Shown here in pieces: positions 16,830 to 29,525 of a stretch of DNA of 64,000 nucleotides. The notes under the pieces were generated by a model. That model had not been told where the DNA came from and made no database searches. It worked only from the letters and a program-made list of their open reading frames with translations. Source of the DNA: Mactra quadrangularis (lineage: Eukaryota > Mollusca > Bivalvia > Venerida > Mactridae); NCBI GenBank assembly GCA_025267735.1, contig CM046295.1, forward strand, positions 6,657,270-6,721,269, written 5' to 3'. Positions within the stretch are counted from its first letter, which is position 1; each line of letters starts with the position of its first letter. The translations under genes were made by a program, and so were the position numbers.

Positions 16830-17240
16830 TTATTGTTACTGCATACTGTCAGTTACTTTCCGAACATTGTGTTGTTACTGCATACTGTCAACTGTTTTTC
16901 AAACATTGTGTTGTTACTGCATACTGTCATTTACTTTCTTAACATTGTGTTGTTACTGCATACTGTCATTTACTTTCCAAACATTGTGTTGTTACTGCAT
17001 ACTGTCAGTTTCTTTCCAAACATTGTGTTGTTACTGCATACGGTCAACTGTTTTTCGAAATTGTGTTGTTACTGCATACTGTCAACTGTTTTTCGAAATT
17101 GTGTTGTTACTGCATACTGTCAACTGTTTTTCGAAATTGTGTTGTTACTGCATAATGTCAGTTTCTTTCTAAAAATTGTGTTGTTACTGCATACTGTTAG
17201 TTACTTTCCGAACATTGTATTCTTACTGCACACTGCAATC
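16830..17240. repeat. 38-39-bp minisatellite
   Basis: About ten to eleven tandem copies of GTTACTGCATACTGTCA plus a variable ACT/TTT(C)...CATTGTGTT half. Units of 39 bp (AACATTG) at the left give way to 38-bp units (GAAATTG) in the middle. The leucine-rich frames across it are artefacts. Confidence 0.92.
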
Positions 17241-17516
17241 AAGTAAAACTGATATATAATCCTTAGTTTCTGTGGCATTAATTTAATTGATATCATGATA
17301 CCTAACATTACTTTTTATTTCGTGTACATTTCAATAACCAACCCTGGGTTTTGTTTGATCTTATATCATGTTGATAGTTAATATCAGGGCTTGTCATTGG
17401 CTTCTGCTGTTTTCATTTACATGCTACAGTATCACCTCTACACAGCTGTGCTCTGTAGAACAAATCCTCTGCACAACTACAGCTTTGATTTTTCTGATCA
17501 AAAGATATCAAAAGCA

Positions 17517-17857
17517 GTAGCCTGTTCAATTACCCCGAACATTCCAAAACGTTCTGTAATGTTACATTTGGAACTCCTCAGCCATTCGCTGCGAATATTC
17601 TTGGACATATTTAGACGCTATTTTGAAACTACCGGTGTTTAAGTAAACAAATATACGATCGTTATGGCAATGAGTAATGTTTTAAAATATATGGACAAAA
17701 ACGAAACATCACTCCTTGCCTAAACGATTGTATATTTGTTTACTTCAAATATAGATATTTGTTTATTAGATTAGATTTTTCGCAGTGAATGACCAAGGAG
17801 TTCCGAATGTATCGTTACGGAACGTTTTGGAACGTTTAGGGTAATTGAACAGGCTAC
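17517..17857. mobile_element. foldback element with ~85-bp and inner inverted repeats
   Basis: Left GTAGCCTGTTCAATTACCC...AACGTTC is the imperfect complement of the right end (GGGTAATTGAACAGGCTAC at 17,857). Both continue through GGAACTCC and CATTC(G/A)CTGCGAA. A second inner pair is AAGTAAACAAATATAC / GTATATTTGTTTACTT. The arms cover most of the element, and there is no coding capacity. Confidence 0.8.
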
Positions 17858-18049
17858 AGGTGCTGATTTTTACGATGAGTAATGCTGTACCTTTATCAAA
17901 TTTGAATAAAAATGAATGTAGTATAAAGTTTGCAGAGCAAAACCTCAACAGAGCAAATGCTCTTCACAACAACAGTTTTTAGTTTGACTATTGAATAGTG
18001 GGGCTATCCTACTTAGCTATGTGTCGGCGTTGGCGTTGGCATAACACTT

Positions 18050-18360
18050 CTTGGTTAAGTTTTTAGGTGCAACATTTTTTCTTTGCAACTACTGAAGGGA
18101 ACTCACTTGAAACTTCACACATGTCCACGGGGTTACTAATTGATGTCAAATACCAAGTTGCATAACTGTAGCATGAATTTTGACTGGATTATGGCCCTCT
18201 AATACTTAGAATTTTTTTGGTTAAGTTTTTTGGTGCAATTTTTTTTTTGAAACTACTGAAGGGATTTACTTGAAACTTCACACATGTCAAAAGGGTTAGG
18301 AATGAAGGTTAAATACCAAGTTGCATGACTCCAGCATGAGTTTTGATTGGTTGTTGCTGT
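18050..18360. repeat. two-copy direct repeat, ~166-bp period
   Basis: GGTTAAGTTTTT-GGTGCAA..., ACTACTGAAGGGA, ACTTGAAACTTCACACATGTC and AAATACCAAGTTGCAT occur in both copies, starting near 18,053 and 18,219. Confidence 0.75.
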
Positions 18361-20287
18361 CGTTAACACGAATACCAGGAATAGTCGTGCGTGCTGTCCT
18401 CATGGATATTGTTCAAGAGAGGTTGAACTGTATTATTAGAAATTACGCTGAGTTACTTAAACTTCATGATTAAAAAAATAAAGTTACACTTGTTTTGCAC
18501 TGAAGCTCTTCAAGTGTTATTTACAGAATAGTGAAATTTAGAGTTCGGTGCCTAAATATTGTAACTTAAATTAAATGATTAAGCAGATACTTTATTTTTG
18601 TATCAAACCTACTGATTTGATGTTGTATTTCATGTATATCCAGAACTTGGTGTAAAAATGTCGTACCTTTATATTATTCAAAAAGGCGGCTCAGTGCTAT
18701 TTGCCTGAGAGTGTGTATATTGCATGTATATCAATGGCTCTGCGTAAAAATGTCGTACCTTCATATGAATGCAAAAGGCGATAAAATGTTGTTTCTTTAC
18801 CGGAGTCAAGTTCACATGTTATTGTTATATCCTAGCATGACAATGTGGCGTAACATTCTTATATTAACAGAAAAAAGTAATAAGTTTAATTAAAGGGGTG
18901 TGAATTATTGATGAGATGGTGCTTGAATGTCATGACAAGTCAAACCTCTTTTTGATATTAAAAAATAAAGGGCGTGGAAAAACAGAAAGCGTGCAAGAGA
19001 ACTGGCCCAGAATTTAATATAGTGTCGTAATTTTTATGTCGAAAATTTTTTATGTAAGTTTTTAGTTTTTCCCGCTAATTGAGATTCGGTGCATTGATAA
19101 GGGGAGGTTACTTTAAAGTAAAGGACATATATAACGTGTGGAATGGAACCATGGGATATCCGATGTCGTTTATAGAGATTTAAGAGAATGATTATGTAAT
19201 TATATGTAATTTTCCGCAATTTTTTCTGAACTAGAGTGATTTTGATTGATTAATTACATTGTTATTTATTGTACGTTTTCTTTTGATTGATCTGCATGGA
19301 TTATTGCTTTTTTGGATAGAGGGAAAAATGAAGATTTCATTCTTCTTGAATTTCTTGTGGATACTTAAGTAGGAATACATATTATATTCGATGCCAATTA
19401 TAAATGCTACGTTTTTGATGCGTGGCCTTGTAACTAGTGATGTATCGATGTAGTGGATTTTGAATTGATGTGCTTTTATTCTGAAGTCAGCATTTCAAAG
19501 ATTTTTGATGAATGTTAGACGTTTTTTATTGGAATAATCTTGACAGGTGTTTGTTTTTTTTCCCACAATTTTTGTGTAAAAAAAAGAAAATATGAGGAAT
19601 GTGATTTGAGGCAGATATTGATTGTTTTTAATTAAGGGTGAAAATATTTGATGATGGTGAAGTTCAGATTGCCATGAAATTTGTAAAACTGTTTTGGACT
19701 TGTGAAATTTTATTTAAATATCCTTAAACTGTGAGTCAAATAGGAAGGTAGCATAACTCTTTCACATAATGTTGAGGGCATGAATGCATTCAGATTCAAT
19801 TAGTTTCCAAATTAAATTTGTTAGTCAGACAGAAAGGTAGCATAAGACTTCCACAATTTGTTGAGGGCAGTTATTCAGATTCAACTAGTTTCCAGCAGAA
19901 AAAGTTTGTTTGTATCGCTTGCATTTTGGAAAATTTGAAAAGTTTGTGCTTTGCAGAAAAGTACAAAATTATCTGAATTGGGTGCTTTTCAGATGTAAAA
20001 TGTAAAAATACTTAGTTCCACTCAGAAGTGCTTTGTTACAAATTTTCTGCTGAAAAACTGAAATATTCTGAACTGAAAAGTTATGAAGTATGAACCATGT
20101 AAAAAAATCCCAAGGTTATTTTTTATTGAAATGATTGCCAAAACTCAAGGCTAGTATTGCTTTGAACTTGTGAGCGGATATTGAACTTTAAGTCCACTAG
20201 GGATTTCACAGTTGATTTTAACATAAGATAGTAACGCAAACATTGCATTTTATTGCATGAAAAGTAATCGTAAGAGTTGATAAAAAG
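18361..20287. other. upstream flank / possible 5' UTR of the 20.3-kb exon
   Basis: AT-rich. A TATATAA lies at 19,128-19,134. An imperfect ~85-bp duplication (GAAAGGTAGCATAA..., TTGAGGGCA, CAGATTCAA(T/C)TAGTTTCC) spans 19,733-19,890. No coding exon seen. No firm transcription start can be placed. Confidence 0.35.
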
Positions 20288-21056
20288 ATGGAGTTTGAGA
20301 GGATTAATTGTTCTGAACACGATTATGATTATTGCCATGACAACCGGAGAGAAGGAATTCTGGGTAGCGATCAAAACACTGTCAATGAGGATAATAACTT
20401 GGAACAGTCTGACACTCTCTCAGACACGGATTACAATTTAGTTTTCGATGATGAAAAGTCAGAAAAAATAAGGATGGAGAATATTGACAGTTTTGATTCA
20501 AGAAATTCACAAAGTCACGACATTTCGCCCATTAATTGTACAGGGCCTGATGTGATTATTACTGAAGCTGATGTGCATTCCTCTGGAGATGACCTTGATG
20601 ACTTTTACATGAAAGGTCAAGGTCAGGGGTATAATTATGATCGGAAATTTAATGAAGGTTTGGATATTAGTAAAAGAATGGACAGACAGTCAAGTTTTGA
20701 TTTGCACAATTCTGAAAACAGGAAAAAATATCAACTAAGAAGAAGTTCTAGTACTTTTGAAGGTGAAGGTCATGGAGTTAGGTCAAGGTCATATCAAGGT
20801 CATCAAACAATGACCTTGAGCAGAAAAGGCACTGAAGATCATGATTATGGATTAGAAAATGATTTTTATGAAGATCATGCGAATGAACCAATGAAAGGAC
20901 GTGGGAACTTTGATAGAAATCAGAATGAGGCAATGTCAAGGTCATTTGGAGAAAAGACAATTGATGAATCAATGCCTCAGAACAGAATTGGAAATTTTCA
21001 AGACTTAAGAGAAATGTCGTCCTCTCGAAGTAACTCAAGGTTGTCTACATCTCAGG
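20288..21056 (+). CDS. acidic, serine-rich coding exon, probable upstream exon of the giant gene
   Basis: ATG in good context (AAAG-ATG-G), 256 codons, then a donor (CAGG|GTAAAA) leaving phase 1. Past the donor the frame turns into low-quality hydrophobic sequence and stops at 21,148, which marks the exon end. The protein is hydrophilic: Asp/Glu/Ser-rich at first (SDTLSDTDYNLVFDDEKSEK), then a DVIITEAD stretch, GQGQGYNYD, a basic site RRSSS at residues 151-155, EGEGHGVRSRS, and NFQDLREMSSSRSNSRLS at the end. No known domain. EGEGH, QDLR and RxSx-D/E-L style sites recur in the 42-64-kb frame, and the phase fits acceptors at 42,469 or 42,481. It may instead belong to a separate transcript; the coding call is firmer than the link. 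Confidence 0.8.
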
Positions 21057-21148
21057 GTAAAATTTTAGATTTTTGTTGTTGTAATGTTTTCTTTTGTCAA
21101 ATAGCGTATTTGTGTTGTTCATTTCTTTTCGTTTTTAAAAGGCAGTAG

Positions 21149-22099
21149 TTTGCTGACTTTGAGAAGAACTATTGCAGAAATTATGGATTTTGATCATGAA
21201 AAGCCTAAAAGCTTAAAGCAAGGGTTTTTGAAGTGTACCTTAGTATCACTATTCAGTCAACTCTTTGACATTAACTTCCCCGTTCATTGAGTTACACACC
21301 AACTGTTAACATACCGCGCATATTGCAGCCACAGCATACAGTGCATAACCCTAACAGGTACCTATTTACACCTGGGTGTGCCCGTGTCCTATCGCTGGAC
21401 TACTGCTCCTGCTATCATGAAAGGTTATAGAGTAAACTGCTTATTTTTAATGAAATTTTTTTTAGAAAAGCAGGGTATGCCTTATACAGGTTTTCTTTTT
21501 AATATTTTAATAATGTAAAAATACTCTGCTTTTGCATTTATGTAATATATTGGTCATACTTACGATTCAGCATTTTAGGATTTGAGAGAGGTGGGGGGTT
21601 GGGGCTAGTATATTTTAACGCAAGACTGAAATGTTCGGAAAGAAATCATTGTTTTGAGTCTGGTTCAGTTTAAATTAAATCACATGATTTTTATCAGAAT
21701 TATTTGAGAGGGAGGAGGGGGTTAGCCTCTCTTAGCTTGACCTCTTGTTCCTGGAAAAGGGGGGACCTTGGTCTCAACTAGCTCTGTACCTCTTGTTTCC
21801 ACGTCCATTAAGACCAAATTGAGACCAGTGATTGCAGTTGTAAATATCTTGTATGTTTTTTTTCTATGGATTTTGATAGATAGATATATTGACCGCTATG
21901 TGATGGTTCTAGATCAGGCCCTGTTACAGTTTACACAATATTTCATGTTATTTTTTGACAGTGAATAAAGAGATTCTGAATGGAACTCTTAGAATAAATG
22001 GAAATAAGGCCGAAGGATAGAAATATATTTGTTTCTTTGGGTGTTGACCAAAGACTTTAAAATGACCTTCAATTTATTACTTTTTTTTAAATTACTTTA
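21149..22099. other. intron-like, no gene seen
   Basis: AT-rich with short G-rich tracts (GGTGGGGGGTTGGGG near 21,590). No exon or full repeat recognised. Confidence 0.4.
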
Positions 22100-22319
22100 G
22101 GCCACAACAAGTTGATCATATGTTCTACAGATTTTTCTGGAAAAAAAATGGCTAGCGAGCGAAGAAAAAAATTAAAAAAGGTCTTTTTTCACTTGCTTTA
22201 TATAGTGGTTTGACCAAATTTTTATGAGCGAGTGAGGAAATAAAAATATTTTTTTGTAAAAACCGCCAAAATTAAGGCGCGAGCGAATCCATAGAACATA
22301 TGATCAATTTGTTGTGGCC
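22100..22319. mobile_element. 220-bp PIF/Harbinger-like MITE
   Basis: 28-bp terminal inverted repeats GGCCACAACAA(G/A)TTGATCAT... with one mismatch, flanked by TTA on both sides (22,097-22,099 and 22,320-22,322). TTA duplication and GG ends fit PIF/Harbinger. The interior has GCGAGCGA words and no ORF. Confidence 0.88.
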
Positions 22320-23703
22320 TTAATAAGACTGTTTTAGTGAGACCCATTATTTTGGACTGTGAAGTGGTAGGTTTTGGATGAAACTCTTGGAAAATAAAAT
22401 TAAGCCAACATTAAGAACTATATTTGTTTTTTGTGTCCCAACCATGGTTTTTGAAATGGCTTTGGATTTAGTATTGCTATTATTTTTTAAATTGACTGTA
22501 TGGGACACATGGTGAGGCCCAATATGCTTGACTATGAAAGGGTAAGTTTTGAATGAAAGCTGGAAGGAACTAGCTTAAGGCAAAGTTTGAGAAATATCTG
22601 TTTTTATTTCCTTCTAAGTATATTTGCCCAAACCTTTTAAATTGAAATTAATAAGTTGGGTGGGGGGTCTTAACTCAGTATTAAGTTCCTAGTTCTGTGA
22701 CAAAATTTCCTAAACCTATTCAGTTTGAAATAAAAATCAGGGGTTGTTACACAATAAACAAATATATTTTGTAATGCTTGCCTTAGTAACCCATCAATAT
22801 TGTTAGATATATGATATAATAATCAATGGATATTCGTTTAACGACCCTTGTCATTTTTTCTCGGGATAAAAGAATGAACGGTTCTCATACATCTACTTAT
22901 GTCTAATTTGTATCATTTACAAACTAACATCTGATTGGACAGCCTGATTACCAACTATTTGATTGTATTGGCAAGAAAGCTCGTAGTTCGGAAAAGTTAT
23001 CCTTACGCTTTGGGATGGTGATATTCGTCTTGGGACAAATTTTGGTCAAAAAAATATTTGTTTCATTGATAAGTGTAGTGTATACATTGGATAAACAAAT
23101 AAATGGTGCTTTGATAAGATTTCTACTCCCTTTGTTTTCACTTGTTTTAAATAATGTTTTTTATCGTGTTTTCAATGGTGTTTTTTGTGGTGTTTTTATT
23201 GGTGTTTTTTTTTTGGTGATTTTTTTTTGTGCTGGGCTGGATGATTTTGACTATATAAGGAATTCAAATATTTTGGTTTTAACTGTGGTACTAACAAACT
23301 TTCACCGTTACTTTGGAAACATGTGTACAAAGAACAAAAGGATTTGATCAGTATTTAGTGCTTTTCAGCAATAATCTGTAGAAAACTTTTTGTACCGCCT
23401 GTGCATGGACAAAAAAAACCCATAAATTAGAGTTTCAATATAAGGTCTATTGCAAGCCCCCTTTGCCTTCTAAGGCAGTAGGAATTTTAGTTTTTTTGTG
23501 TTGGAAGTTATTTGTGACTTTTGAATTGGATGGATTATCTCCCCTTGCTTTAAGCGCAATGGTAGTTTTATTATAGATCATGGCCATTTTAGTGATATTT
23601 TATGGTGTTTTTTCTTACAGTAGATCATAGATGAGTTAATGCCCTTTGCTGGCGATGGGAAATTAAGTATTTTTTATCATGTTTTATTGACGTTTTTTCT
23701 TTA

Positions 23704-24052
23704 TGCCTCAGTCCCATAAATCATGGCTTGTTGCGGACCCCTACGTGCAGACAGCTGCAGGCCATGGGAAGCCTTGCGTATTAAGATGACGGTTCGCACA
23801 TGACACAAAACAACACACCCGTACTGAGCCATAGCTGGAAGATATGCAAGTTTAACCCACTCTGCCACGATTTTGTTCACGATTTGACTTTGAAACTGAT
23901 ACGTGTATACTGGGCTCATATCAAGGACCCTGGTAAAAACGTAACAGTCAGTGCGGGAACGCAAGAGTTCGTACGGGTCCTTGCAGTAGCTTGATCGCAC
24001 GGCGCCCGTACGGTGCCCTCACGGCTATTTTTATGTTTATGGGACTGAAGCA
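23704..24052. mobile_element. 349-bp terminal-inverted-repeat element with TTA flanks
   Basis: Ends TGC(C/T)TCAGTCCCATAAA in inverted orientation (one mismatch in 17) with TTA immediately outside each end. The interior is GC-richer than the surroundings. Its family is not certain; a Harbinger-type MITE would have this target size. Confidence 0.82.
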
Positions 24053-24284
24053 TTACAGAATCATGGATTACTTCCCATTGTTTCAATGGCAAACACCAGT
24101 TTGGTGATTTTTGGGGGGATAAAATAATAAGTTTGCAGTGTTTTTGTACTGTGCTTTAATGTTTCATTAGATTTTTCATTAGAGTATGTTTCATTTGTTT
24201 ATGCTTTTAAAACTTTTTTTATAAATTATTACAGTCATGGCTCAAAATTTCAGTCATAGCATTAATTGTTCTTGAATATTAGCC

Positions 24285-24420
24285 TGATTTATCATACCCC
24301 CAAAGGGACATTCGGGACAATAGGGACATGATCCCTATTGATTTTGGCGTCAGTAGATCAAAGGTCGAGGTCACAGTGACTTGGAGCAATTCTTCTTTCC
24401 TATAATGCCATGACACGGTG
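24285..24420. repeat. fragment of a dispersed molluscan-type repeat
   Basis: CATACCCCCAAAGGGACATTCGG followed by GATCAAAGGTCGAGGTCACAGTGAC, an arrangement common in mollusc repeats. It is short and diverged. Confidence 0.4.
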
Positions 24421-24439
24421 AGCTCTGGTCATGTTTATT

Positions 24440-24780
24440 ATGCTGTGGAAATGAATTTCGTTAAACATAATGTTGGAAGCTGTGTGTTTAAGAGTAGGGA
24501 CATTTAATTGAGAATATATCGTAAATCTACTGGCTTTCTATAAGGGTAGGTTCATTTATTAGAGAATGTACAGTATATTATAGACAAAAGAATTTTGTTA
24601 AACATAATGTTGGAAGCTTTAAAGTGTCTGATTATAATTTAATAGAGAATATACTTAATATATTAGAAGCTTTGAAATGTCTGTTTATTTGATAGAGAAT
24701 ATTCATTAGAAGCTTTGGAATGTCTGTTAGGTGAGGGGCTTTTACTAGAGACTATACGGTAAATTGTAGACAATATATCA
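24440..24780. repeat. degenerate tandem array
   Basis: GTTAAACATAATGTTGGAAGCT, TAGAGAATAT and GAAGCTTTGAAATGTCTG recur irregularly. Units are too diverged to fix a period. Confidence 0.45.
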
Positions 24781-26033
24781 TCAAATATAGATGATTATAT
24801 AGATGTCTGACAGTAACAAGATGGGCAACAGATTTACTAGAAAGGTTATGATATTAGTCCGGTCATCGTTAATATAGCCAGTCCTGTATTATTTCATTTT
24901 AAGACTTTCGGCAATTTCGCAGAAAGGCTTAAGTTATACTGCAAGTCAAAAACTTTAAACGATTCAAATGCCTGACTAGTTTAACCTGCTGAGTGATACA
25001 TGTGTCTCTGATTTACTACGCAGTTTATTTCTTGGCTATAAAAGAAGTTCTGTCAATCAACTGACGCAACTTTGTTTCAGTGTCAGTAACAGGTGTTTAC
25101 TTATATTGATAAGCGTAAGAAAGGGGCGGAGTCAAATCTCATTAATACACTGTGACTAAACAGTAGTATTTGCCATTATACTGGATATAATAAAAACTAC
25201 GCCCACATTTTTTGCCCTGCTCGGTTCGTACTTGAATCTAATGTGTAAGGAGTAATCATTAGTATGGATTTGTTAGGTTTCAATGTGCACAAAAGTCTTT
25301 CTGTATTTCAATACTTTGATTTAACCTTGTTGTTTCATTGAGTAATGGTATAGGAGTAGGAAACAAGATGCCCATCATTTTTATAAACAGTGATGCATCT
25401 TTCCTTTTCCTCTTGTCCCATCCAAAAAAACTACCACAGTAAAGTTACCTTGTCTTAAATAATGGTCTTAATATGTGGTAACTTTCCTAAAGTTAAGCAT
25501 TTTGGACCAAAAAATTGTCAAAAAAACCCACATTAAAGTGCAATAACTAAAGCAGTTTTTTAAACAGAACTTTACTGTACATGTAATATTTGTATATGCT
25601 ATGATCAATAGGGTTTTATGGCTGGAAGTTGAACACTTGACTCATCTAGAGTATTTAATGTTTAACTTGTCAAAACGTTTTTTTCGGTTTTTCGATTATA
25701 CAAGCTTTCTCATACAGAAACTCAGTTCATATTTTTCATGTAACAGTTGAGTTCTTGTCTGTTTTGCAGTGTTTAGACTACATGTTTTTAGCGCTTTAGT
25801 TGCATCATGGGGTCCAGTAGCAATTTTTTTCTTGTTTAACAATAGTTACCATTATTTGGTTTTTGGAAATATTATGTTTTGTGGTGATGTCATTTACTGG
25901 GAACTTAACATGTACGTAAAGATTTGTGGTTAAATTTGGCATGTGTTGGTGCAGTGTGAACCAAAGCTGGTGATGGAACCATTTGGTTTCTTGATTTTGG
26001 ATTTTTAACATGCTTTGTGGTAATAGACCTTAT

Positions 26034-26262
26034 TATACCCCCGCTTCGAAGAAGAGGGGGGTATACTGTTTTACCCTTGTCCGTGCGTCCGTCCGTCCGT
26101 TACAAAATTTCCGTCGCAGTTTTCTCAGCAACTATAACATGCAGCAGCCTAATACTTTGCATATTGCTTCATCCCATAGTCCCTTGTGGTGTAAAGGGAT
26201 TTCATGCTCCTTGCTCATCTACTTCCTGTTTGTCGCATATTTTTAGATTTTTGCGGGGGTAT
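26034..26262. mobile_element. dispersed element with ATACCCCCGC / GCGGGGGTAT ends
   Basis: Left TTATACCCCCGCTTCGAAGAAG, then GGGGGGTATACTGTTTTACCC and (TCCG)n. Right end TTGCGGGGGTATCAC. The left end can fold on itself. It resembles a very common molluscan repeat; I could not assign a superfamily. The overlapping short ORFs are not genes. Confidence 0.65.
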
Positions 26263-26319
26263 CACTAGTGAGCATTAGCTCACAGATTTACTTGTTTGGA
26301 CCTTTTTTTCTGACCATGC

Positions 26320-26463
26320 GCAGGCGATTCTAACAAAGTTTTTTTCACGTATTGCTGAAAAGCTCAAATTAATCCTATTGTTCTTTTGTATACATATTTT
26401 CATTTTGACAGTGAAAGTTTGTTTGCAACACAGGGAAACCTCAATATTCCGGGTATAGTTTAG
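26320..26463. repeat. interspersed repeat family X, copy 2
   Basis: TATTGCTGAAAAGC, TTGTTCTTTTGTATACATATT, GTGAAAGTTTGTTTG and CCGGGTATAGTTT in the same order as at 5.3 and 33.2 kb. Confidence 0.6.
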
Positions 26464-28077
26464 AGCTTATATTTGGAATTTAATTTGTTTCACAATGTGC
26501 ATTTTGTGAGCTTTGCGGAAACTGGTCATTGCTCAATTTTAAAAAAAAATGAGTTACGACTGTTTTGCACTAAGCCTGGGATTTGTTGGTCAATATGGTA
26601 TGTTTTGCATAATGTAAATTTCCAAGTGAAGTTTGAGCAAATTTGGAATTATGATGTATGAAAAGCCGCAATAAATGAAAGCTATGCATTCATTTCATTA
26701 ATATGGGTTCTCCATTTTAGATATTGAATTTTACAAAAGAATGCATGAAAGTTAATCAACTTTGTTCAAACTCATGATGAATGGCTTTTATTTCATTGTT
26801 TATATAAACATGTTAGGTTTTGTTTATAACGTAAACACGTATTAATTTTTTTCTTGGAACCTGTTAGAGTGTTTTAGCCTCTGTGTTTCATTTTCGTTTA
26901 TTGGAATTTGTGTAATGCTTCAAGAAATTGGCTTACTGATGCATTTAAATAGTGTTCATATTTTGGAATTATTGTTAATACTTTCCATGGTGCAATTGTG
27001 CTATTATAGCGAAAATGCAAGATATAATACATCTTTTGTACTTTTTTGTCTTTGGGCTAGCTTTTATTATGTGGTAGAGAGTCCACTTGCACCTCAGAAG
27101 GTTGTGGGTTTGATCACAGTTCCTGCTATGGATTTTTATTTGGTTACATTTTTATTTTGTTTGCTTGCTTAAGAGTTAAAGTTTTTATCATTGGGAAGTA
27201 AGAAAGTCTTTTGTAGTGCTGTATTAAATTAAATTTTATTCACAGTTTGTAGAATCTGATTAACAAACTATTTTTTGTTTGCCTAATTAAGTTCATACCA
27301 ATGGATGGCTTATAATTGTCTGTGGCTTTTGTGCTTAGGAATTGAATTTGATTTATTTTTTTGTTTTGAAAATTAAACTACACTCCTTATGGTGGAAGTG
27401 TTTTGGCCTGAAATAGTTGTTGTTGCATTTGCTGGGTAGATTTGAAGTGCTAAATACATTTATGTTGGAATACGGTTCTTCTAGTTTGGACTTGATTTTT
27501 TTTTGTATTTGAAATTGGCGTCAGCTGAGTTGTATTCTTGCAGGAATATAGATGCTCTGTATTTCTATTGGAATTGGATATCTGAATTTATGTTTTAAAT
27601 ATTTGTGCAAACATCTCTAATAAGTTTTGACCAAATATGGACCAATCATAGGTCTTGTTTTAAAATGATGAAATTTGGATGAAATAAGAAGCATTTGTAA
27701 TGACTAAGGAAGTGTTTTCCATTTTGGAATAAGAACAGGAAGCTGGATGTGTGGTGCCCATGAAAATAACTATACTGTGACAATTACTCATATTAAGTTT
27801 TTGTATGCATTTGATTTGAAAATGACTGATGAGATTAACTACAATCACTTATGTTAAATTTTAACATGTTTTAATTTTGGGAATGAGATGTTCATGTAAA
27901 TAACAATTTTGTTATAATCACTTTCGATTTGTTTCTATATTTTTTTAATTCCCCAAAAAAATGTTATCATGAGAATTACTACAGTGTGACGTTTACTTGT
28001 GATTAGTTTATGACCCTTTTTGAAAAAGTGATACGATAATAAAAACATACACGTGTACATATATAAGGGAAATAATC
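26464..28077. other. intron-like, no gene seen
   Basis: AT-rich. A tRNA-like remnant (GTGGTAGAGAGTCC... and GTGGGTTTGATCAC) lies at about 27,070-27,130. Nothing else recognised. Confidence 0.4.
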
Positions 28078-28129
28078 ATGTGTTTGAACGCCAATTTCGG
28101 AGCTTGCTTGAGAAATCTTCAAACTGAAG
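28078..28129 (+). CDS. possible short alternative first coding exon (speculative)
   Basis: ATG in fair context, 17 codons (MCLNANFGACLRNLQTEG-type reading), then a strong donor GAAG|GTAAGTTC leaving phase 1, the same phase as the 20.3-kb exon. A TATATAAG lies only ~20 bp upstream, which is too close for a normal promoter. It could be chance. Confidence 0.2.
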
Positions 28130-28251
28130 GTAAGTTCAGTAGTTGTGATTTTTACTCATATTTTGTAAAACAAGGACTTAGATAGCAAAACTACGCAAAA
28201 CTAGACAATCTAAGATTACAAGGTCAAAACACAGCTCCCCTTTGTACATTT

Positions 28252-28560
28252 ATGTTTGTTTGTTTGTTGCGTTTAACGCCGTAGCAACACATTGTATAGG
28301 TCATATAACGGTGGTCAGTCAACCTACTCACTCCTCCTGGAAAGGCTGAATTTCTGGATTGAGCTGTTAACCAACTACTAAGCGAATACTTTTGTCAGTG
28401 ACTTACAACTGTCCTACAGAATTAAAATCATTGGTAGGGGGAGAATGGCAGTAGAAATAATTTCATGACCAAGCTCCACGAAAGTATGCCCTGCCTGGGA
28501 ATTGAAACCACAACTCATAATTAGTAGACTTGCATGCTACCAACTGAGCTAGCCGGGTGA
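28252..28560 (-). mobile_element. full-length tRNA-derived SINE, family A
   Basis: TTTGTTTGTTGCGTTTAACGCC tail at the left, then the conserved body, and a tRNA-like head at the right (CAACTGAGCTAGCCGGG reversed A box). Confidence 0.9.
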
Positions 28561-29080
28561 CTACATTTATGTCTATGGGCAAGTAAATATTTCCAGTCCA
28601 CTTGTTGGTGGACAAATTATGTTTCTAAGCTGTAAAACATGGCAATACATGATGTTGTAGATGTCTTAATGTTTCAATAATATTCAACTGTTAACTAATT
28701 TATTATCAATCTACTATCATTTATAATTTTAGTAAGTGTCTAATAGTCTATAGTTTTAAATATTTCTTGTTGAATATTTAACATCTGGACAAGTGTACTT
28801 TGATTCCGGACTAGTTGATTTTCAGATAAGTCTAGTAATTGGACAAGTGAAAAAAACCTTAAAATTCCACATGGTCATTCCTGTATGCCTTAATTTGCAA
28901 AGTATTCAAAGTGACTTTAATAAAAATATATTCACAAAAAGGAGCCAATTGGTCTTAGAATGGTCTGGTCAAAATAACTGCCCACAACATCTGACACCTC
29001 TTTTTATCGTCGGAACCTGTCCGAGGATAATAACAATTACAAGATTTGAGCATTTTTGTGTCGACACCGGCTGTCTTTAG

Positions 29081-29525
29081 CCAATCAGAACATTGCATTA
29101 GAGGTCACGTGACCAAAATGATGACTTCGAGTAGCAAAAAAAGGGGTGCGTGTATGGAATCGTCCACGGCGTGTATTATACGGTTACCGTTTGTAATACA
29201 AGAAAATATCATTATCGATATATGAACGGGTATCAATTTCAAGGAGTAACAATATAAAACCAAAAAAACATTCATACCTATTCGTAACATGTTCATTTAT
29301 TGAAGAAAGCTCGCTTTTGTTGAAAAACAACAACCTATCTTCCCTATTTCCGAGCGAGTTTATTAGTAAATATGAACGTTCGATTAGCTGGCGGAATGTA
29401 GGGCAGAACATGTTCTTGAAACGAGCGCGGTCGGAATATGTCTGGACAGCACATGGTAATTCGATGGTTTTTATCTGGCCTTACAGTGTGCAGAATTAAT
29501 CAAACGCTCTGTAGTCTATAAATAG
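29081..29525 (+). promoter_or_regulatory. candidate internal promoter/enhancer
   Basis: CCAATCA at 29,081, a perfect 12-bp E-box palindrome GGTCACGTGACC at 29,103-29,114 and a strong TATAAATAG at 29,517-29,525, in a patch with more CpG than its surroundings. No convincing exon follows the TATA. The elements are real; promoter function is inferred. Confidence 0.35.

Noticed and set aside
16824..17246. 140-codon leucine-rich frame
   Set aside because: It coincides with the 38-39-bp minisatellite. It has no splice or start context and no non-repeat coding sequence.
23015..23347. 110-codon hydrophobic plus frame
   Set aside because: Driven by T-rich DNA (GGTGTTTTTT runs) that encodes Phe/Val/Leu. 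No family resemblance.
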